DNA of 64,000 nt from Saccharopolyspora elongata (GCF_004348985.1 NZ_SMKW01000018.1:62001-126000), one strand, 5' to 3'. Positions 25,586-34,448 are shown, counted from the first letter of the stretch. The notes: generated from the sequence alone by a model not told the origin. Made by a program: numbers and translations.

Positions 25586-26743
25586 GTGAGCAAGCTGCGT
25601 TTCGGCGTTTTCCTGGCCCCCTTCCACACCGCGGGCCAGAACCCCACCCTGGCACTGCACCGCGACCTCGAACTCATCCGGCACCTCGACGCGCTCGGCT
25701 ACGACGAGGCGTGGATCGGCGAACACCACTCGGCGGGCAGCGAGCTGATCGCCTCGCCGGAGATCTTCATCGCCACGGCGGCCGAACGGACGCGGCACAT
25801 CAGGCTCGGCACCGGCGTGATCTCGCTGGCGTACCACAACCCGCTGTGGGTGGCGGACCGGATGGTGCTGCTGGACCACCTCACGCGCGGCCGGGTCATG
25901 CTCGGCGTCGGGCCCGGCTCGCTGCCCACGGATTCGGCGATGATCGGCCTCAACCCGACCGAGACCCGCGAGCTGCTCGACGAGAACCTCGACATCGTGC
26001 TGCGCCTGCTGCGCGGCGAAGCGGTCACCGCGCAGACCCGGACGCACAACCTCGTCGACGCGCGCCTGCAGCTGCGGCCCTACTCGGACCCGCTGTTCGA
26101 CGTGGCGGTGGCCGCGGTGGCGTCTCCGACCGGTCCCCGGCTGGCCGGGCGGCACGGCATCGGGCTGCTGTCGATCGGCGCGACGCTCACCGCCGAGAGC
26201 TTCGACGCCCTGGGCCACCACTGGGGCATCGTGACCGAGCGCGCCGAGGCCTTCGGCACCGAGGTGGATCGCGAGGCGTGGCGGCTGGTCGGCCTGATGC
26301 ACGTCGCCGAGACGCGGGAGCAGGCGTACCGCGACGTCGAGCACGGGATCGAGGACTGGTTCGAGTACTTCCAGAAGATCGCGGCCTTCCCGCAGATGCA
26401 CGTGTCGGGCGGCGATGTGGGGGAGATGATCGCGTTCATCCGCGATTCGGGCGTCGGCGTGATCGGCACCCCGGAGGACGCGGCGGAGCAGGTGCAGCGG
26501 CTGGTGGCCCAGTCCGGCGGGTTCGGCGCGATGCTGCTGATGGCGCACGAGTGGGCGAACCCGGCGGCGACGAAGCGCTCCTACGAACTGATCGCCCAGC
26601 ACGTGGTGCCGGCCTTCCAGGGGCAGCGCCAGTCCACATTGGACGCCAAGGCGCGGGCGAGCGCGACGCGGGAAGGGCATGCTCAGGCCCAGCACGATGC
26701 GGTGGCCCACATGGCCAGGAAGTACGAAGCCGAACGTGCCTAG
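25586..26743 (+). CDS. LLM-class flavin-dependent oxidoreductase
   Basis: A 385-residue luciferase-like monooxygenase. It opens LRFGVFLAPFHTAGQNP and has the GYDEAWIGEHHSAGSE block (about residue 40), which is diagnostic for bacterial luciferase-like (LadA/limonene-type) proteins. RTRHIRLGTGVISLAYHNP and GRVMLGVGPGSLPTDS follow. The enzyme would use reduced FMN and oxygen on an unknown substrate. GTG start with GGAGG five bases upstream. The gene ends at a strong hairpin (26780-26823) that it shares with the convergent FMO gene. Confidence 0.88.
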   Translation: MSKLRFGVFLAPFHTAGQNPTLALHRDLELIRHLDALGYDEAWIGEHHSAGSELIASPEIFIATAAERTRHIRLGTGVISLAYHNPLWVADRMVLLDHLTRGRVMLGVGPGSLPTDSAMIGLNPTETRELLDENLDIVLRLLRGEAVTAQTRTHNLVDARLQLRPYSDPLFDVAVAAVASPTGPRLAGRHGIGLLSIGATLTAESFDALGHHWGIVTERAEAFGTEVDREAWRLVGLMHVAETREQAYRDVEHGIEDWFEYFQKIAAFPQMHVSGGDVGEMIAFIRDSGVGVIGTPEDAAEQVQRLVAQSGGFGAMLLMAHEWANPAATKRSYELIAQHVVPAFQGQRQSTLDAKARASATREGHAQAQHDAVAHMARKYEAERA

Positions 26744-26779
26744 CCGAGGTCCTTCCTGCGGAGCGGTGTCCCGGCAGGT

Positions 26780-26823
26780 CCGTGAGCACTTTGTGCTGCT
26801 CTAGCGGCACAAAGTACTCACGG
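26780..26823. terminator. Bidirectional hairpin with conserved CGTGAGYACTTTG core
   Basis: CCGTGAGCACTTTGTGC (26780-26796) pairs with GCACAAAGTACTCACGG (26807-26823) with a single C-A mismatch and a 10-nt loop holding CTAG. It lies between two convergent genes and so should end both transcripts. The sequence, including the loop core GCTCTAGC, closely resembles the hairpin at 51803-51864, so it is also a member of a repeated family. Confidence 0.75.
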
Positions 26824-26857
26824 CAGGAGTGACCAGCGGAAACAGGCGCGAGGCCGG

Positions 26858-28675
26858 TCAAGACAGGTGGTGCACCTCCTGCAGGCCGTAGACCGGCGTC
26901 GGGATGCCCTCGTACCTGGCCTTGAGCTGCAGGGCGAGGTAGAGGGAGTAGTGCCGGGACTGGTGCAGGTTCCCGCCGTGGAACCACAGGCCCGGCTGCT
27001 GCGTGGGTTTCCACATGTTGCGCTGCTCGCCCTCCCACGGCCCGGGGTCCTTCGTCGTGCCCGAACCCAGGCCCCAGCACTTGCCGACCTTGTCCGCCAT
27101 CTCCTGGCCGGCCAGGTCCGCCACCCAGCCGTTCATCGAGCCGTACCCGGTCGCGTAGACGACCACGTCGGCCGGCAGCTCGGTGCCGTCGGCGAGCACG
27201 ACGCCGTCGGCGGTGAGGTGGTCGACCTTGCCGTGGGCGAGGGCGATCTCGCCGTCGGCGACCAGTTCGGAGGCGCCGACGTCGATGTAGTAGCCGGAGC
27301 CGCGGCGGAGGTACTTCATGAACAGCCCGGATTCGTCGTCGCCCCAGTCGAGCAGGAATCCGGCCTTCTCCAGCCGGTCGTAGAAGTCCGCGTCGCGCTC
27401 CCGGATCTGCTTGTACACCGGGATCTGGAACTCGTGCATGATCCGGTACGGCAGCGACGCGAAGACCATGTCGGCCTTGTCGGTGGTCATCCCGGAGCTC
27501 ACGGCGCGCTCGGAGTAGAGGTCGCCCATGGCGATGTCCATCAGCGATTCGGACCTGACGATGTGCGTGGAGGAGCGCTGCACCATGGTGACCGCGGCGC
27601 CGTGCTCCCACAGCGCGGCGCAGATGTCGTGGGCGGAGTTGTTGGAGCCGATCACGACCGCCCGCTTGCCCGCGTAGGAGTCGGGGCCGGGGTGCTGCGA
27701 GGAATGGTGCTGATCGCCCTGGAAGAGCTCCATCCCCGGGAACGACGGGATGTTCGGCTTGCCGGACATGCCGGTGGCGAAGACGAGCTGCCGGGGCGTG
27801 AGGGTGATCGCCTCGCCGTCGCGGTCGACCACGACCGTCCACTGCTCGGTGGCGTCGTCCCAGCTGGCGGAGGTGACCTCGGAACCCGTCCAGTACGGGA
27901 CCTCCATCACCTGCGTGTACATCTCCAGCCAGTCGGCGATCTTGTCCTTGGGCGCGAAGACCGGCCAGTTGTCGGGGAAGGGCAGGTATGGCAGGTGGTC
28001 GTACCAGACCGGGTCGTGCAGGCACAGGCTCTTGTAGCGCTTGCGCCACGAATCCCCGGCGCGGGCGTTGCGTTCGAGGACGAGGGCGGGCACGCCGAGC
28101 TGGCGGAGCCGCGCGCCAAGCGCGATGCCGCCCTGCCCGCCGCCGATGACGACGACGTAGGGCTGCTGCTCGTGCCCGAGCTCGGTCGTCTCGCGGTCGC
28201 GTTCTTCGGCCCAGGAACGACGTCCCCTGATCGTCCCGTGGTGGGCGCCCTTCGGGCGTCGTTCGCGTTGCGGTTCCTCGAATCCCTTGAGCTCGCGCAG
28301 GCTGGTGAGCAGCGTCCAGCCGCCCTCGTCGGTCAGCCGGAGATGGCCCTTCCCGCGGCCGCCGGCCGTCTCGAACTCGATCCACGCCTCGATGACGCCC
28401 GCCGACTCGACCGGGGCCTCCGTGGTGCGGAAGCCGGCGGGGGCGGTGTGGGCCAGGCAGGACTCCAGCATGTGCGCGATGCCCTCGCGCCCCTCGACGG
28501 TCTTGATGTTCCAGGTCAACGACACCAGGTCCCGCCAGTAGCTGTCGGCGGCGAACATCTCGGCGGCCTGCCGGGCGTCGCCGGCCGCGAGCGCGGACTC
28601 GAAACGATTCAGCCAGGCATCGACGCGCTCCTGCGGGGAGCCGGGCCGTGCCACCGGGTCGATCGTCTGCGTCAT
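26858..28675 (-). CDS. Flavin-containing monooxygenase with N-terminal SnoaL-like domain
   Basis: A 605-residue fusion. Residues about 15-125 form a SnoaL/NTF2-like domain. The FAD motif VVVIGGGQGGIALGARLRQ begins near 173, and the second, NADPH-binding loop is VVIGSNNSAHDICAALWEHG near 345. The late block VVVYATGYGSMNGWVADLAG, with the FMO-type ATGY sequence, confirms the family. It is related to the YUCCA-like group of bacterial FMOs. ATG start follows a GGGAG sequence. It is divergent from a GAF-type regulator that likely controls it, and convergent with the LLM gene. Confidence 0.87.
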   Translation of the reverse strand: MTQTIDPVARPGSPQERVDAWLNRFESALAAGDARQAAEMFAADSYWRDLVSLTWNIKTVEGREGIAHMLESCLAHTAPAGFRTTEAPVESAGVIEAWIEFETAGGRGKGHLRLTDEGGWTLLTSLRELKGFEEPQRERRPKGAHHGTIRGRRSWAEERDRETTELGHEQQPYVVVIGGGQGGIALGARLRQLGVPALVLERNARAGDSWRKRYKSLCLHDPVWYDHLPYLPFPDNWPVFAPKDKIADWLEMYTQVMEVPYWTGSEVTSASWDDATEQWTVVVDRDGEAITLTPRQLVFATGMSGKPNIPSFPGMELFQGDQHHSSQHPGPDSYAGKRAVVIGSNNSAHDICAALWEHGAAVTMVQRSSTHIVRSESLMDIAMGDLYSERAVSSGMTTDKADMVFASLPYRIMHEFQIPVYKQIRERDADFYDRLEKAGFLLDWGDDESGLFMKYLRRGSGYYIDVGASELVADGEIALAHGKVDHLTADGVVLADGTELPADVVVYATGYGSMNGWVADLAGQEMADKVGKCWGLGSGTTKDPGPWEGEQRNMWKPTQQPGLWFHGGNLHQSRHYSLYLALQLKARYEGIPTPVYGLQEVHHLS

Positions 28676-28837
28676 CGCAACTCCCTGTCATCCCAGTTGT
28701 CGAGTAACGCAGATCACACCCCTGGTTCGGAGTGGTCGGCAAGGGTTGCAGCGAATTGCATTCGGCCCCGGCTATCGCGTGCGGTGACCGGTGCCACATA
28801 TCATCGCCGCGAGAGCGATGGCGCGGGAGGTGGTCCG

Positions 28838-30028
28838 GTGAGCGTTCCGCACGCTGTCCCGCCGGGTCGGCACCTGCCCGACTACGCCCGCGACCTGGTG
28901 CGGATGCACGACGCCGTCATCTCCGGAAGCCGGCCGCAACTGCGGCCCCGTGCTCTCGTCTCCCGTTCCTGGTCGCGCGTGCTCGGGCTCGGCCTCACCG
29001 CCGATGGGCACAACGTCCGCGCCGCCCTCGCCGAGGAGGAACTCGCGCGGCGGCGGCATGATTCGCCGCTGCGGAACGTCATCGCCGAACTCAGGCAGGT
29101 GATCGGGGCGGTGTCCGACGCCTCGCCGTTGCTGCTGGTGGTCACCGACGCCGATGGCGTCATCCTCTGGCAGGAGGGCGCGTCGCAGGTCCGTCGCCGG
29201 GCCGAGGACCTCGGTTTCCGCCCGGGCGCCGAGTGGACCGAGGCGAACGTGGGCACCAACGCGATCGGCACCGCGCTGGCCGAGGCCGCGCCGGTCGAGC
29301 TGCTGGCGGGCGAGCACTTCGAGCAGGGCCAGCATCCGTGGTACTGCACCGCCGCGCCGATCCACGACCCGCGCACCGGTTCGCTGCTGGGCGTCGTCGA
29401 CGTCAGCGGGCCCGCCCTGACGCTGCACCCGGCGATCGGCGCCCTGGTTGAGACGGCGCGGCGGCTCGCCGAGTCCCAGCTCTGGCGCGGCCATCGGCAG
29501 GGCCTGGAACGGCTGCGGCGGTCGGCCGAGCCGCTGCTGGCCGCGGCTGCCGGGCCGGCCCTGCTGGTCGATGACGACGGCTGGGTCGCGCACAGCTCGG
29601 GCATCGCGGTGGGGGACCGGATCGCCGCACCGGCCGCCGGGCAGGTCATCGCGGTTCCCGGCGTCGGTGCCTGCCTGCCCGAGCGGCTGGCGGACGGCTG
29701 GCTGATCCGGCCGTCGAATCGCGGGCGGGCGGTGCTGCTCGACCTCGACCTGTCCGGCTCGCCGATGCTGCGCCTGCGCTCCGGCGACGCCGAATGGCGC
29801 CGCCCGCTGACCAGGCGGCACGCCGAGATCTTCGCGCTCCTGCACTCCGCCGGCCCCGCCGGCCTCACCGCGCAGGCGCTCAGCCGGGCCCTGTTCGGCG
29901 ACTCCGAGCACCTCGTCACCGTCCGCGCGGAGGTGTCGCGGCTGCGCCGCCTGCACGGAACCCTCGTGGAGACCAGGCCCTACCGGTTGGCCGACGGAGT
30001 CGAGCTGGCCGTCCACCGCGCGCCGTGA
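28838..30028 (+). CDS. GAF-domain transcriptional regulator
   Basis: A 396-residue regulator of the AcoR/MimR-like GAF type without the AAA+ domain. The sensor region (about residues 85-215) contains LLLVVTDADGVILWQEGAS and FRPGAEWTEANVGTNAIGTALAE (read in pieces), the conserved GAF block, then HPWYCTAAPIHDPRTGSLLGVVDVSG. The C-terminal 80 residues, with LTRRHAEIFALLHSAGPAGL and a winged-helix-like end, are the probable DNA-binding domain seen in actinobacterial members. GTG start with GGGAGG upstream. It is divergent from the FMO gene and is its likely activator. Confidence 0.82.
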   Translation: MSVPHAVPPGRHLPDYARDLVRMHDAVISGSRPQLRPRALVSRSWSRVLGLGLTADGHNVRAALAEEELARRRHDSPLRNVIAELRQVIGAVSDASPLLLVVTDADGVILWQEGASQVRRRAEDLGFRPGAEWTEANVGTNAIGTALAEAAPVELLAGEHFEQGQHPWYCTAAPIHDPRTGSLLGVVDVSGPALTLHPAIGALVETARRLAESQLWRGHRQGLERLRRSAEPLLAAAAGPALLVDDDGWVAHSSGIAVGDRIAAPAAGQVIAVPGVGACLPERLADGWLIRPSNRGRAVLLDLDLSGSPMLRLRSGDAEWRRPLTRRHAEIFALLHSAGPAGLTAQALSRALFGDSEHLVTVRAEVSRLRRLHGTLVETRPYRLADGVELAVHRAP

Positions 30029-30056
30029 TCCCGGGGCGCGGTGGACAGCCGGGCGC

Positions 30057-30773
30057 TCACCCCAGCGGCCAACCCTTGAGGGGCTTGGGCTGCGGCGTGG
30101 GGTAGGCGCGCTTGGAAGTGGTGAGGTTCTGGTTCACCAGGGCCTCCGCCAGGCTCACCGCCGCGGCGACCCCGTCGACGACCGGGACGCCGACCTCCGC
30201 CTCGACCCGCTCCGCGAGGCCCGCCATTCCGGCGCAGCCGAGCAGGATCACGTCGGCGCCGTCGTCCTCCACGGCCAGCCGCGCCTCCTCGACGATGCGC
30301 GTGGCGGCCCGGTCCTCGTCGGCCTCCAGCTCCAGCACCGGGATCTCGGCGGCGCGCAGCGCCGCGCACCGGCCCGTCAGGCCGATCAGCTGGAGGCGGT
30401 CGTGGATCTGGCCGAGCGTGCGGCGCAGCGAGGTGACTACCGCGTAGCGGCGGCCGATCAGGCACGCCGTGTGCGCGGCGGCCTCGGTGATGTCGACGAC
30501 CGGCACGTCGAACAGCTCCGCGAGCCCTTCCTTGCCGTGCTCGCCGAAGCCCGCCAGCACCACCGCGTCGAAGGGTTCTTCGAGCCGGCTGACGCGGTCC
30601 ATCACCGCCACCGCCGCCAGGTAGCTCTCGAAGTTGCCCTCCACCGAGCCGGCCCCGAAATCCGGCGTCACCGCGACGATCTCGGTGGTGTCGGAGGCGA
30701 CTTTCACGGCCTGCTGCCGGATTGCCTCGGTGACCGCCTCGGTCGTGTTGACGTTGGCGACGACGATCCTCAT
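30057..30773 (-). CDS. Aspartate/glutamate (hydantoin-type) racemase family protein, one catalytic Cys missing
   Basis: A 238-residue protein of the Asp/Glu/hydantoin racemase family. It begins MRIVVANVNTTEAVTEAI, as hydantoin and allantoin racemases do. The second catalytic Cys is present in DVILLGCAGMAGLAE (about residue 185). The position of the first Cys, normally in an ACFG-like sequence, reads VVLAGFGEHGKEG (about 75-87), with Gly instead of Cys. A two-base racemisation would then be impaired, so the enzyme may do a different reaction. It lies 23 bp after an NCS1 permease gene, so the pair probably handles a hydantoin, ureide or pyrimidine breakdown product. Confidence 0.8.
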   Translation of the reverse strand: MRIVVANVNTTEAVTEAIRQQAVKVASDTTEIVAVTPDFGAGSVEGNFESYLAAVAVMDRVSRLEEPFDAVVLAGFGEHGKEGLAELFDVPVVDITEAAAHTACLIGRRYAVVTSLRRTLGQIHDRLQLIGLTGRCAALRAAEIPVLELEADEDRAATRIVEEARLAVEDDGADVILLGCAGMAGLAERVEAEVGVPVVDGVAAAVSLAEALVNQNLTTSKRAYPTPQPKPLKGWPLG

Positions 30774-30796
30774 GTTTCCCCTCACGGACTGGCTGT

Positions 30797-32278
30797 TCAC
30801 TCGGCGGCCACGGCGATGGCTTCGCCGTCGACGTCGTGGAATTCGGGCTTGCGATCGCCGATGACGGCGTAGATGGCCGCGCCGAGGATCGCCCCGACGA
30901 ACCAGGAGAACCCGGCGACGACCGCGAAGACGGGCACCAGCGCCACGATGACCGAGATCGCGGCGGCGGGCACGAACGCCCAGACCGCCCTGGGGTTGTA
31001 GCCCTTGCGGTAGTGGTACTCGCCGTCCGGGTTCTCGGTGTAGAGGTCCGGGACGTTGACGCGGGCCTTCCGCAGCAGCCAGTAGTCCGCCATGATCACG
31101 CCGAAGATCGGGCCGAGCAGCGCGCCGAGGCCGCCGAGGAAGTAGTTCACCACGACGGGGTTGTCGTAGAGGTTCCACGGCAGGATGACGAGGCCGATGA
31201 CGGCGCTGACCAACCCCGCCCGGCGGAAGTTCAGCTTCTGCGGGAAGAGGTTCACGAGCACGTAGATCGGCGCCACGAAGTTCGCCATCAGGTTCACCGC
31301 GATCGTCAGGATGATCAGCGCGACCGAGGCGCTCGCGAGCAGGATCAGGTTGGGGATCGTCTGCACGATGTCGGTCGGGCTGGTGATCACCCGGCCGTCC
31401 AGCTTGAACTGCGCGCCGCTGAGGACGACGACGATGCCGGCGAAGAAGAGCATGTTCACCGGGATCCCGATCAGGTTCCCGCCGATGATCGACTTCCGGC
31501 TCTTGGCCGAGCGCGTGAAATCGCAGAAGTTCAGCACGAAGGTCCCGTAGATCACGACCCAGAGCGCGGCGCCCTGCAGGATCTGCAGCCACATCGCCCC
31601 GCCGGTCAGCGGCTGCGAGGTGGAGATCGAGATGGAACCGCCGGCGCGGACGAACATCCAGATCGCCAGCGCGCACATCGTGATGAGGGTGGTCGGCGCG
31701 GCGATCGCCATGTACTTGCGGATCACGTGCATGCCGTAGCTGACGATGAGGACCTGGACGGCCCACAGCGCGAGGAAGGTGATCCAGCCGAGCGTCGAAA
31801 GCCCCAGCGCGGACGTCGTCTCCAGCACCTGCAGCCTGGGGAACATGGCCACCAGGAGGGCGTTGAGCACGGCGGCCGCGAGGTAGGTCTGGATGCCGAA
31901 CCAGGCGATCGCGACGATGCCGCGGACGGCGGCCGGGATCCGCGCGCCCTTGGTGCCGAACGCGATGCGGCTCATGACGGGGAAGGGCACGCCGGTCTTG
32001 TGGCCCATGTAGCCGGACAGCGTCAGGAGCAGGAACAACAGCACCGAGGCCAGCACGAATGCCAGTAGAATGCCCCATACGCTCAGCCCCAGCGCGAACA
32101 GGCCGATGGCGAAGGCGTAGTTGCCGAGGCTGTGCACGTCATTGGCCCAGAGCGTGAAGACGTTGTAGGCGCCCCAGCGGCGCCCCTCCTTCTTCGTCGG
32201 GGCGAGGTCGTAGCTGTACAGAGTGGTGCTGGCGGAGCCGGGCGGATCCGTGGCAGTTCGGTCGTCCGTCGCGGTCAT
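30797..32278 (-). CDS. NCS1-family nucleobase/hydantoin:cation symporter
   Basis: A 493-residue membrane protein with about twelve spans. NCS1 hallmarks are NVFTLWANDVHSLGNYAFAIG at the first span (read in pieces), GARIPAAVRGIVAIAWFGIQ in helix 3, and the late NLFPQKLNFRRAG and PWNLY sequences. The family carries uracil, allantoin, hydantoins, cytosine or thiamine. ATG at 32278 is preferred (GGGAG upstream); an alternative ATG lies 8 codons earlier. Co-transcribed with the racemase-like gene and preceded by an AT-rich control region. Confidence 0.86.
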   Translation of the reverse strand: MTATDDRTATDPPGSASTTLYSYDLAPTKKEGRRWGAYNVFTLWANDVHSLGNYAFAIGLFALGLSVWGILLAFVLASVLLFLLLTLSGYMGHKTGVPFPVMSRIAFGTKGARIPAAVRGIVAIAWFGIQTYLAAAVLNALLVAMFPRLQVLETTSALGLSTLGWITFLALWAVQVLIVSYGMHVIRKYMAIAAPTTLITMCALAIWMFVRAGGSISISTSQPLTGGAMWLQILQGAALWVVIYGTFVLNFCDFTRSAKSRKSIIGGNLIGIPVNMLFFAGIVVVLSGAQFKLDGRVITSPTDIVQTIPNLILLASASVALIILTIAVNLMANFVAPIYVLVNLFPQKLNFRRAGLVSAVIGLVILPWNLYDNPVVVNYFLGGLGALLGPIFGVIMADYWLLRKARVNVPDLYTENPDGEYHYRKGYNPRAVWAFVPAAAISVIVALVPVFAVVAGFSWFVGAILGAAIYAVIGDRKPEFHDVDGEAIAVAAE

Positions 32279-32334
32279 AAGGCTGCTCCCGGGTTTCCAC
32301 ATTGAAACATTCGGCTACCTTGAATTTCCTATTA

Positions 32335-32349
32335 TTCCACGATGTGGAA
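32335..32349. promoter_or_regulatory. Operator-like palindrome in the AT-rich leader of the NCS1 operon
   Basis: TTCCAC-gat-GTGGAA is a perfect 6-3-6 palindrome 57-71 bp upstream of the NCS1 start. It sits in the most AT-rich stretch of the neighbourhood (32310-32375, with TATAAG and TATACGTA runs), where a promoter is expected. The gap from 32279 to 32532 otherwise shows no gene. The binding protein is unknown. Confidence 0.5.
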
Positions 32350-32532
32350 GTATAAGAATATGTATACGTAAGGTAGGCCTCACCGAACCACTGGTCAAGA
32401 GTTGGCCGGGGTCGTTCGTATACCGAAATCTTCGCCGGGCGCGGTTTTCCCGGCAACCGCCCCGGATCCCCCGTGCCGTTGTGGCACAAGGGGATCCGGT
32501 GTGCGGGAATCTCCAACGCGCGCCGCGCGGGG

Positions 32533-33153
32533 TCAGCGGCTCGCGGGGCGAAGGCCGTCGAGGAGCGTTCCGACGAGCCTGTCGATGAACTCCGGCGGCA
32601 CCTCGAGCGGCTCGTCCGCCGACTGCAGCAGGCGGGGTAGCACGAACTGGTAGCAGGCGCCGACGATCAAGGTCGCCGCTGCGTCGGCGTCCGCGGCGGA
32701 ATCGATCCGGCCGAGTTCCCGCTCGGCGCGGATGTGGGCGGCCAGGGTCTGCTGGAGGTTGTTCCCCTTCTTCGATCGCGGCCAGGTGTTGAACCGGGCG
32801 AGCGCCTTGGGCTGGCTCAGCAGTCCGGCGAACGCGGGCAGGATTCGTTCGTGCAGATCGAGAATGTGCCGCAGGTGCGCGGCGAGGTTCGCTTCGATCG
32901 GGCCGTCGCCCGGTGTCGGCGGGGCGGCCAGGGACCGTTCGGCCGTTTCGATGTGCGCCAGCAACGCGTGCGCGAGGAGTTCTTCCTTGTCGTCGAAGTA
33001 GTTGTAGAGGACGCCGTCGGCGACCCGCGCCTCGCGCGCGATGGCGCGGACGGTCAGCCCTTCGGTGCGGCGTTGTGCGATCAGGCCTTCGGCAACGCGG
33101 ATCAGGTGTTCGCGGATCCCCGCTCCGCCGGCTGCGGCCGGGGTTCTCGGCAT
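32533..33153 (-). CDS. TetR-family transcriptional regulator
   Basis: A 206-residue TetR protein. HTH helices: IREHLIRVAEGLIAQRRTEG then LTVRAIAREARVADGVLYNYF (residues about 13-54), with DDKEELLAHALLAHIETAER in the following helix. The C-terminal ligand domain is of usual length. It is second in a two-gene operon, 19 bp after a SnoaL-like gene, and tandem operator-like repeats precede that operon (33597-33626), indicating self-control. Confidence 0.88.
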   Translation of the reverse strand: MPRTPAAAGGAGIREHLIRVAEGLIAQRRTEGLTVRAIAREARVADGVLYNYFDDKEELLAHALLAHIETAERSLAAPPTPGDGPIEANLAAHLRHILDLHERILPAFAGLLSQPKALARFNTWPRSKKGNNLQQTLAAHIRAERELGRIDSAADADAAATLIVGACYQFVLPRLLQSADEPLEVPPEFIDRLVGTLLDGLRPASR

Positions 33154-33172
33154 CTCGGTCTCCTCACCGGGT

Positions 33173-33574
33173 TCAGGAGCGGATCCTGGTGTTCTGGAAC
33201 GTCTGGAACAGCCACTGGCCGTCCTGCTTGACCGCGACCTTCGTCTGGATGGAGAGGTCCTCGGCCCGGCATTCGGTCGCGCCGGGCTGCAGGACGCAGT
33301 TGCCGCTGTTGATGACGACGGCCAGCCCGGGTGACACGAACTCCACGTGCCGTTCCCGCGATGCCGACATCCGGGTGCCCGCCATGAACGTGTCGAACCC
33401 GTCCTGGAGGCTCTTCGCGATGGCGTCGCGGCCGTGCAGGTGCCCGCCCATCACGTCGACGAAGTCGGCGCTCTCCGTGAAGGTCGCGGCGAAGGCGGCG
33501 CCGTCGTGCCCCCACGAGTCGGCCTGCTGTTGTTCGAGCCGCTCCAGTGCCGCCATGTCCGCGTCGTTCGTCAT
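33173..33574 (-). CDS. SnoaL/SgcJ-like NTF2-fold protein
   Basis: A 133-residue NTF2-fold protein of the SgcJ/EcaC group. It shows the helix ALERLEQQQADSWGHDGAAF, then ATFTESADFVDVMGGHLHGRDAI, the typical start of the cavity, and the strands VKQDGQWLFQTFQNTRI at the end. It may be an enzyme or a carrier; the group includes proteins of unknown activity as well as polyketide tailoring enzymes. The ATG at 33574 (AAGGGG upstream) is chosen over the ATG at 33604, which falls inside the operators. Confidence 0.78.
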   Translation of the reverse strand: MTNDADMAALERLEQQQADSWGHDGAAFAATFTESADFVDVMGGHLHGRDAIAKSLQDGFDTFMAGTRMSASRERHVEFVSPGLAVVINSGNCVLQPGATECRAEDLSIQTKVAVKQDGQWLFQTFQNTRIRS

Positions 33575-33596
33575 CCGGGTCCCCTTCGAGATCGTC

Positions 33597-33626
33597 ATGA
33601 ACACATGTTCATGAACACTCGTTCAC
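33597..33626. promoter_or_regulatory. Tandem overlapping TetR-type operators
   Basis: ATGAAC-acat-GTTCAT (33597-33612) is a perfect inverted repeat. It overlaps by two bases ATGAAC-actc-GTTCAC (33611-33626), nearly perfect. Both have the 6-4-6 plan of the sites at 22366-22404, with the same TGAAC/GTTCA half-sites. They lie 23-52 bp upstream of the SnoaL-like gene that heads the SnoaL-TetR operon. Confidence 0.68.
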
Positions 33627-33741
33627 GATATTCGTGCGGCTACCCAGCGTCAAGCGGGTTCGGAAAGCTCGGCAGCACGGCGCGAGCCCGGAACGCTCGC
33701 CGGGAAGTTGCCGAGTGGGGGTGAATGCGGCGCGGAGCCGG

Positions 33742-34401
33742 TTAGAAGAGCATGCGTTCCAGGACCATCTGGCGGCTGGACAGGACGTGCTGCTTCGCCA
33801 CCTCCGCGGCGCGGTCCGCGTCGCCGGCGGCGATCGCGGCCTGGAGCGCCTCGTGCTCGGTGCAGACCCGCTCGGGTTCGAGGTTCATCCGGAACAGCCA
33901 GGCCAGCCGGCTGTGCAGCGGCTCCAGCATCGACGCCAGCAGGTCGTTGCCCGCGAGCCCGACGAGCGCGTCGTGGAAGGTGGCGTTGGCGTCGGACATC
34001 GCGTTGACGTCACCGGCCTCGTGCGCCTCGCGCGCCTTGCGGGCCAGGTCGGCCAGCTGTGCCACTTCCTCGGTCTCGGCGCGCTCGGAGGCCAGCCGGG
34101 CGGCGTAGACCTCCAGCGCCTCGCGGACCTCGAACAGCTCCTTGACCTGCTGGCGGTCCAGGCCGCGGACGAACACGCCCCGGCGGCGCGGCAGCACGTC
34201 GACGAACCCTTCGCTCTGCAGCATCCGGATCGCCTCGCGCACCGGAACCCGGGAGATCCCGAGCTCGGCGGCGAGTTCCTGCTCGAAGATCCGGTCACCG
34301 GGGCGCAGCCGGCCATCGGCGATGCGGTCCTGCAGTTCCCTGCGCACCTGATCGCGCAGGGGGACGCGGGTATCCGCGGTTTGCTCACCGGTAACCGACA
34401 C
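33742..34401 (-). CDS. GntR-family regulator, FCD subfamily
   Basis: A 219-residue regulator. The winged helix-turn-helix covers PLRDQVRRELQDRIADGRL through ELAAELGISRVPVREAIRML (residues about 14-62). The C-terminal all-helical FCD domain includes LFEVREALEVYAARLASE and the metal-ligand pattern FHDALVGLAGN and EHEALQAAI...DADRAA. GTG start with AGGAGGAGGAG upstream. It lies 47 bp after the ABC permease gene on the same strand, but whether it controls the exporter is unclear because the operators in front of the exporter have a different plan. Confidence 0.87.
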   Translation of the reverse strand: MSVTGEQTADTRVPLRDQVRRELQDRIADGRLRPGDRIFEQELAAELGISRVPVREAIRMLQSEGFVDVLPRRRGVFVRGLDRQQVKELFEVREALEVYAARLASERAETEEVAQLADLARKAREAHEAGDVNAMSDANATFHDALVGLAGNDLLASMLEPLHSRLAWLFRMNLEPERVCTEHEALQAAIAAGDADRAAEVAKQHVLSSRQMVLERMLF

Positions 34402-34448
34402 GGCTCCTCCTCCTGGGTCGCGCTGCCCCCAGCCTAGGCGAGGCGGGT

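Noticed and set aside
26867..30028. 1053-codon open frame covering the FMO antisense strand
   Set aside because: Its first 650 codons are the complement of the FMO gene; only the GTG at 28838 onward matches a regulator.
30057..32278. Uracil or pyrimidine degradation operon
   Set aside because: No dihydropyrimidinase or beta-ureidopropionase genes are adjacent; only permease and racemase-like genes are seen, so substrate is left open.
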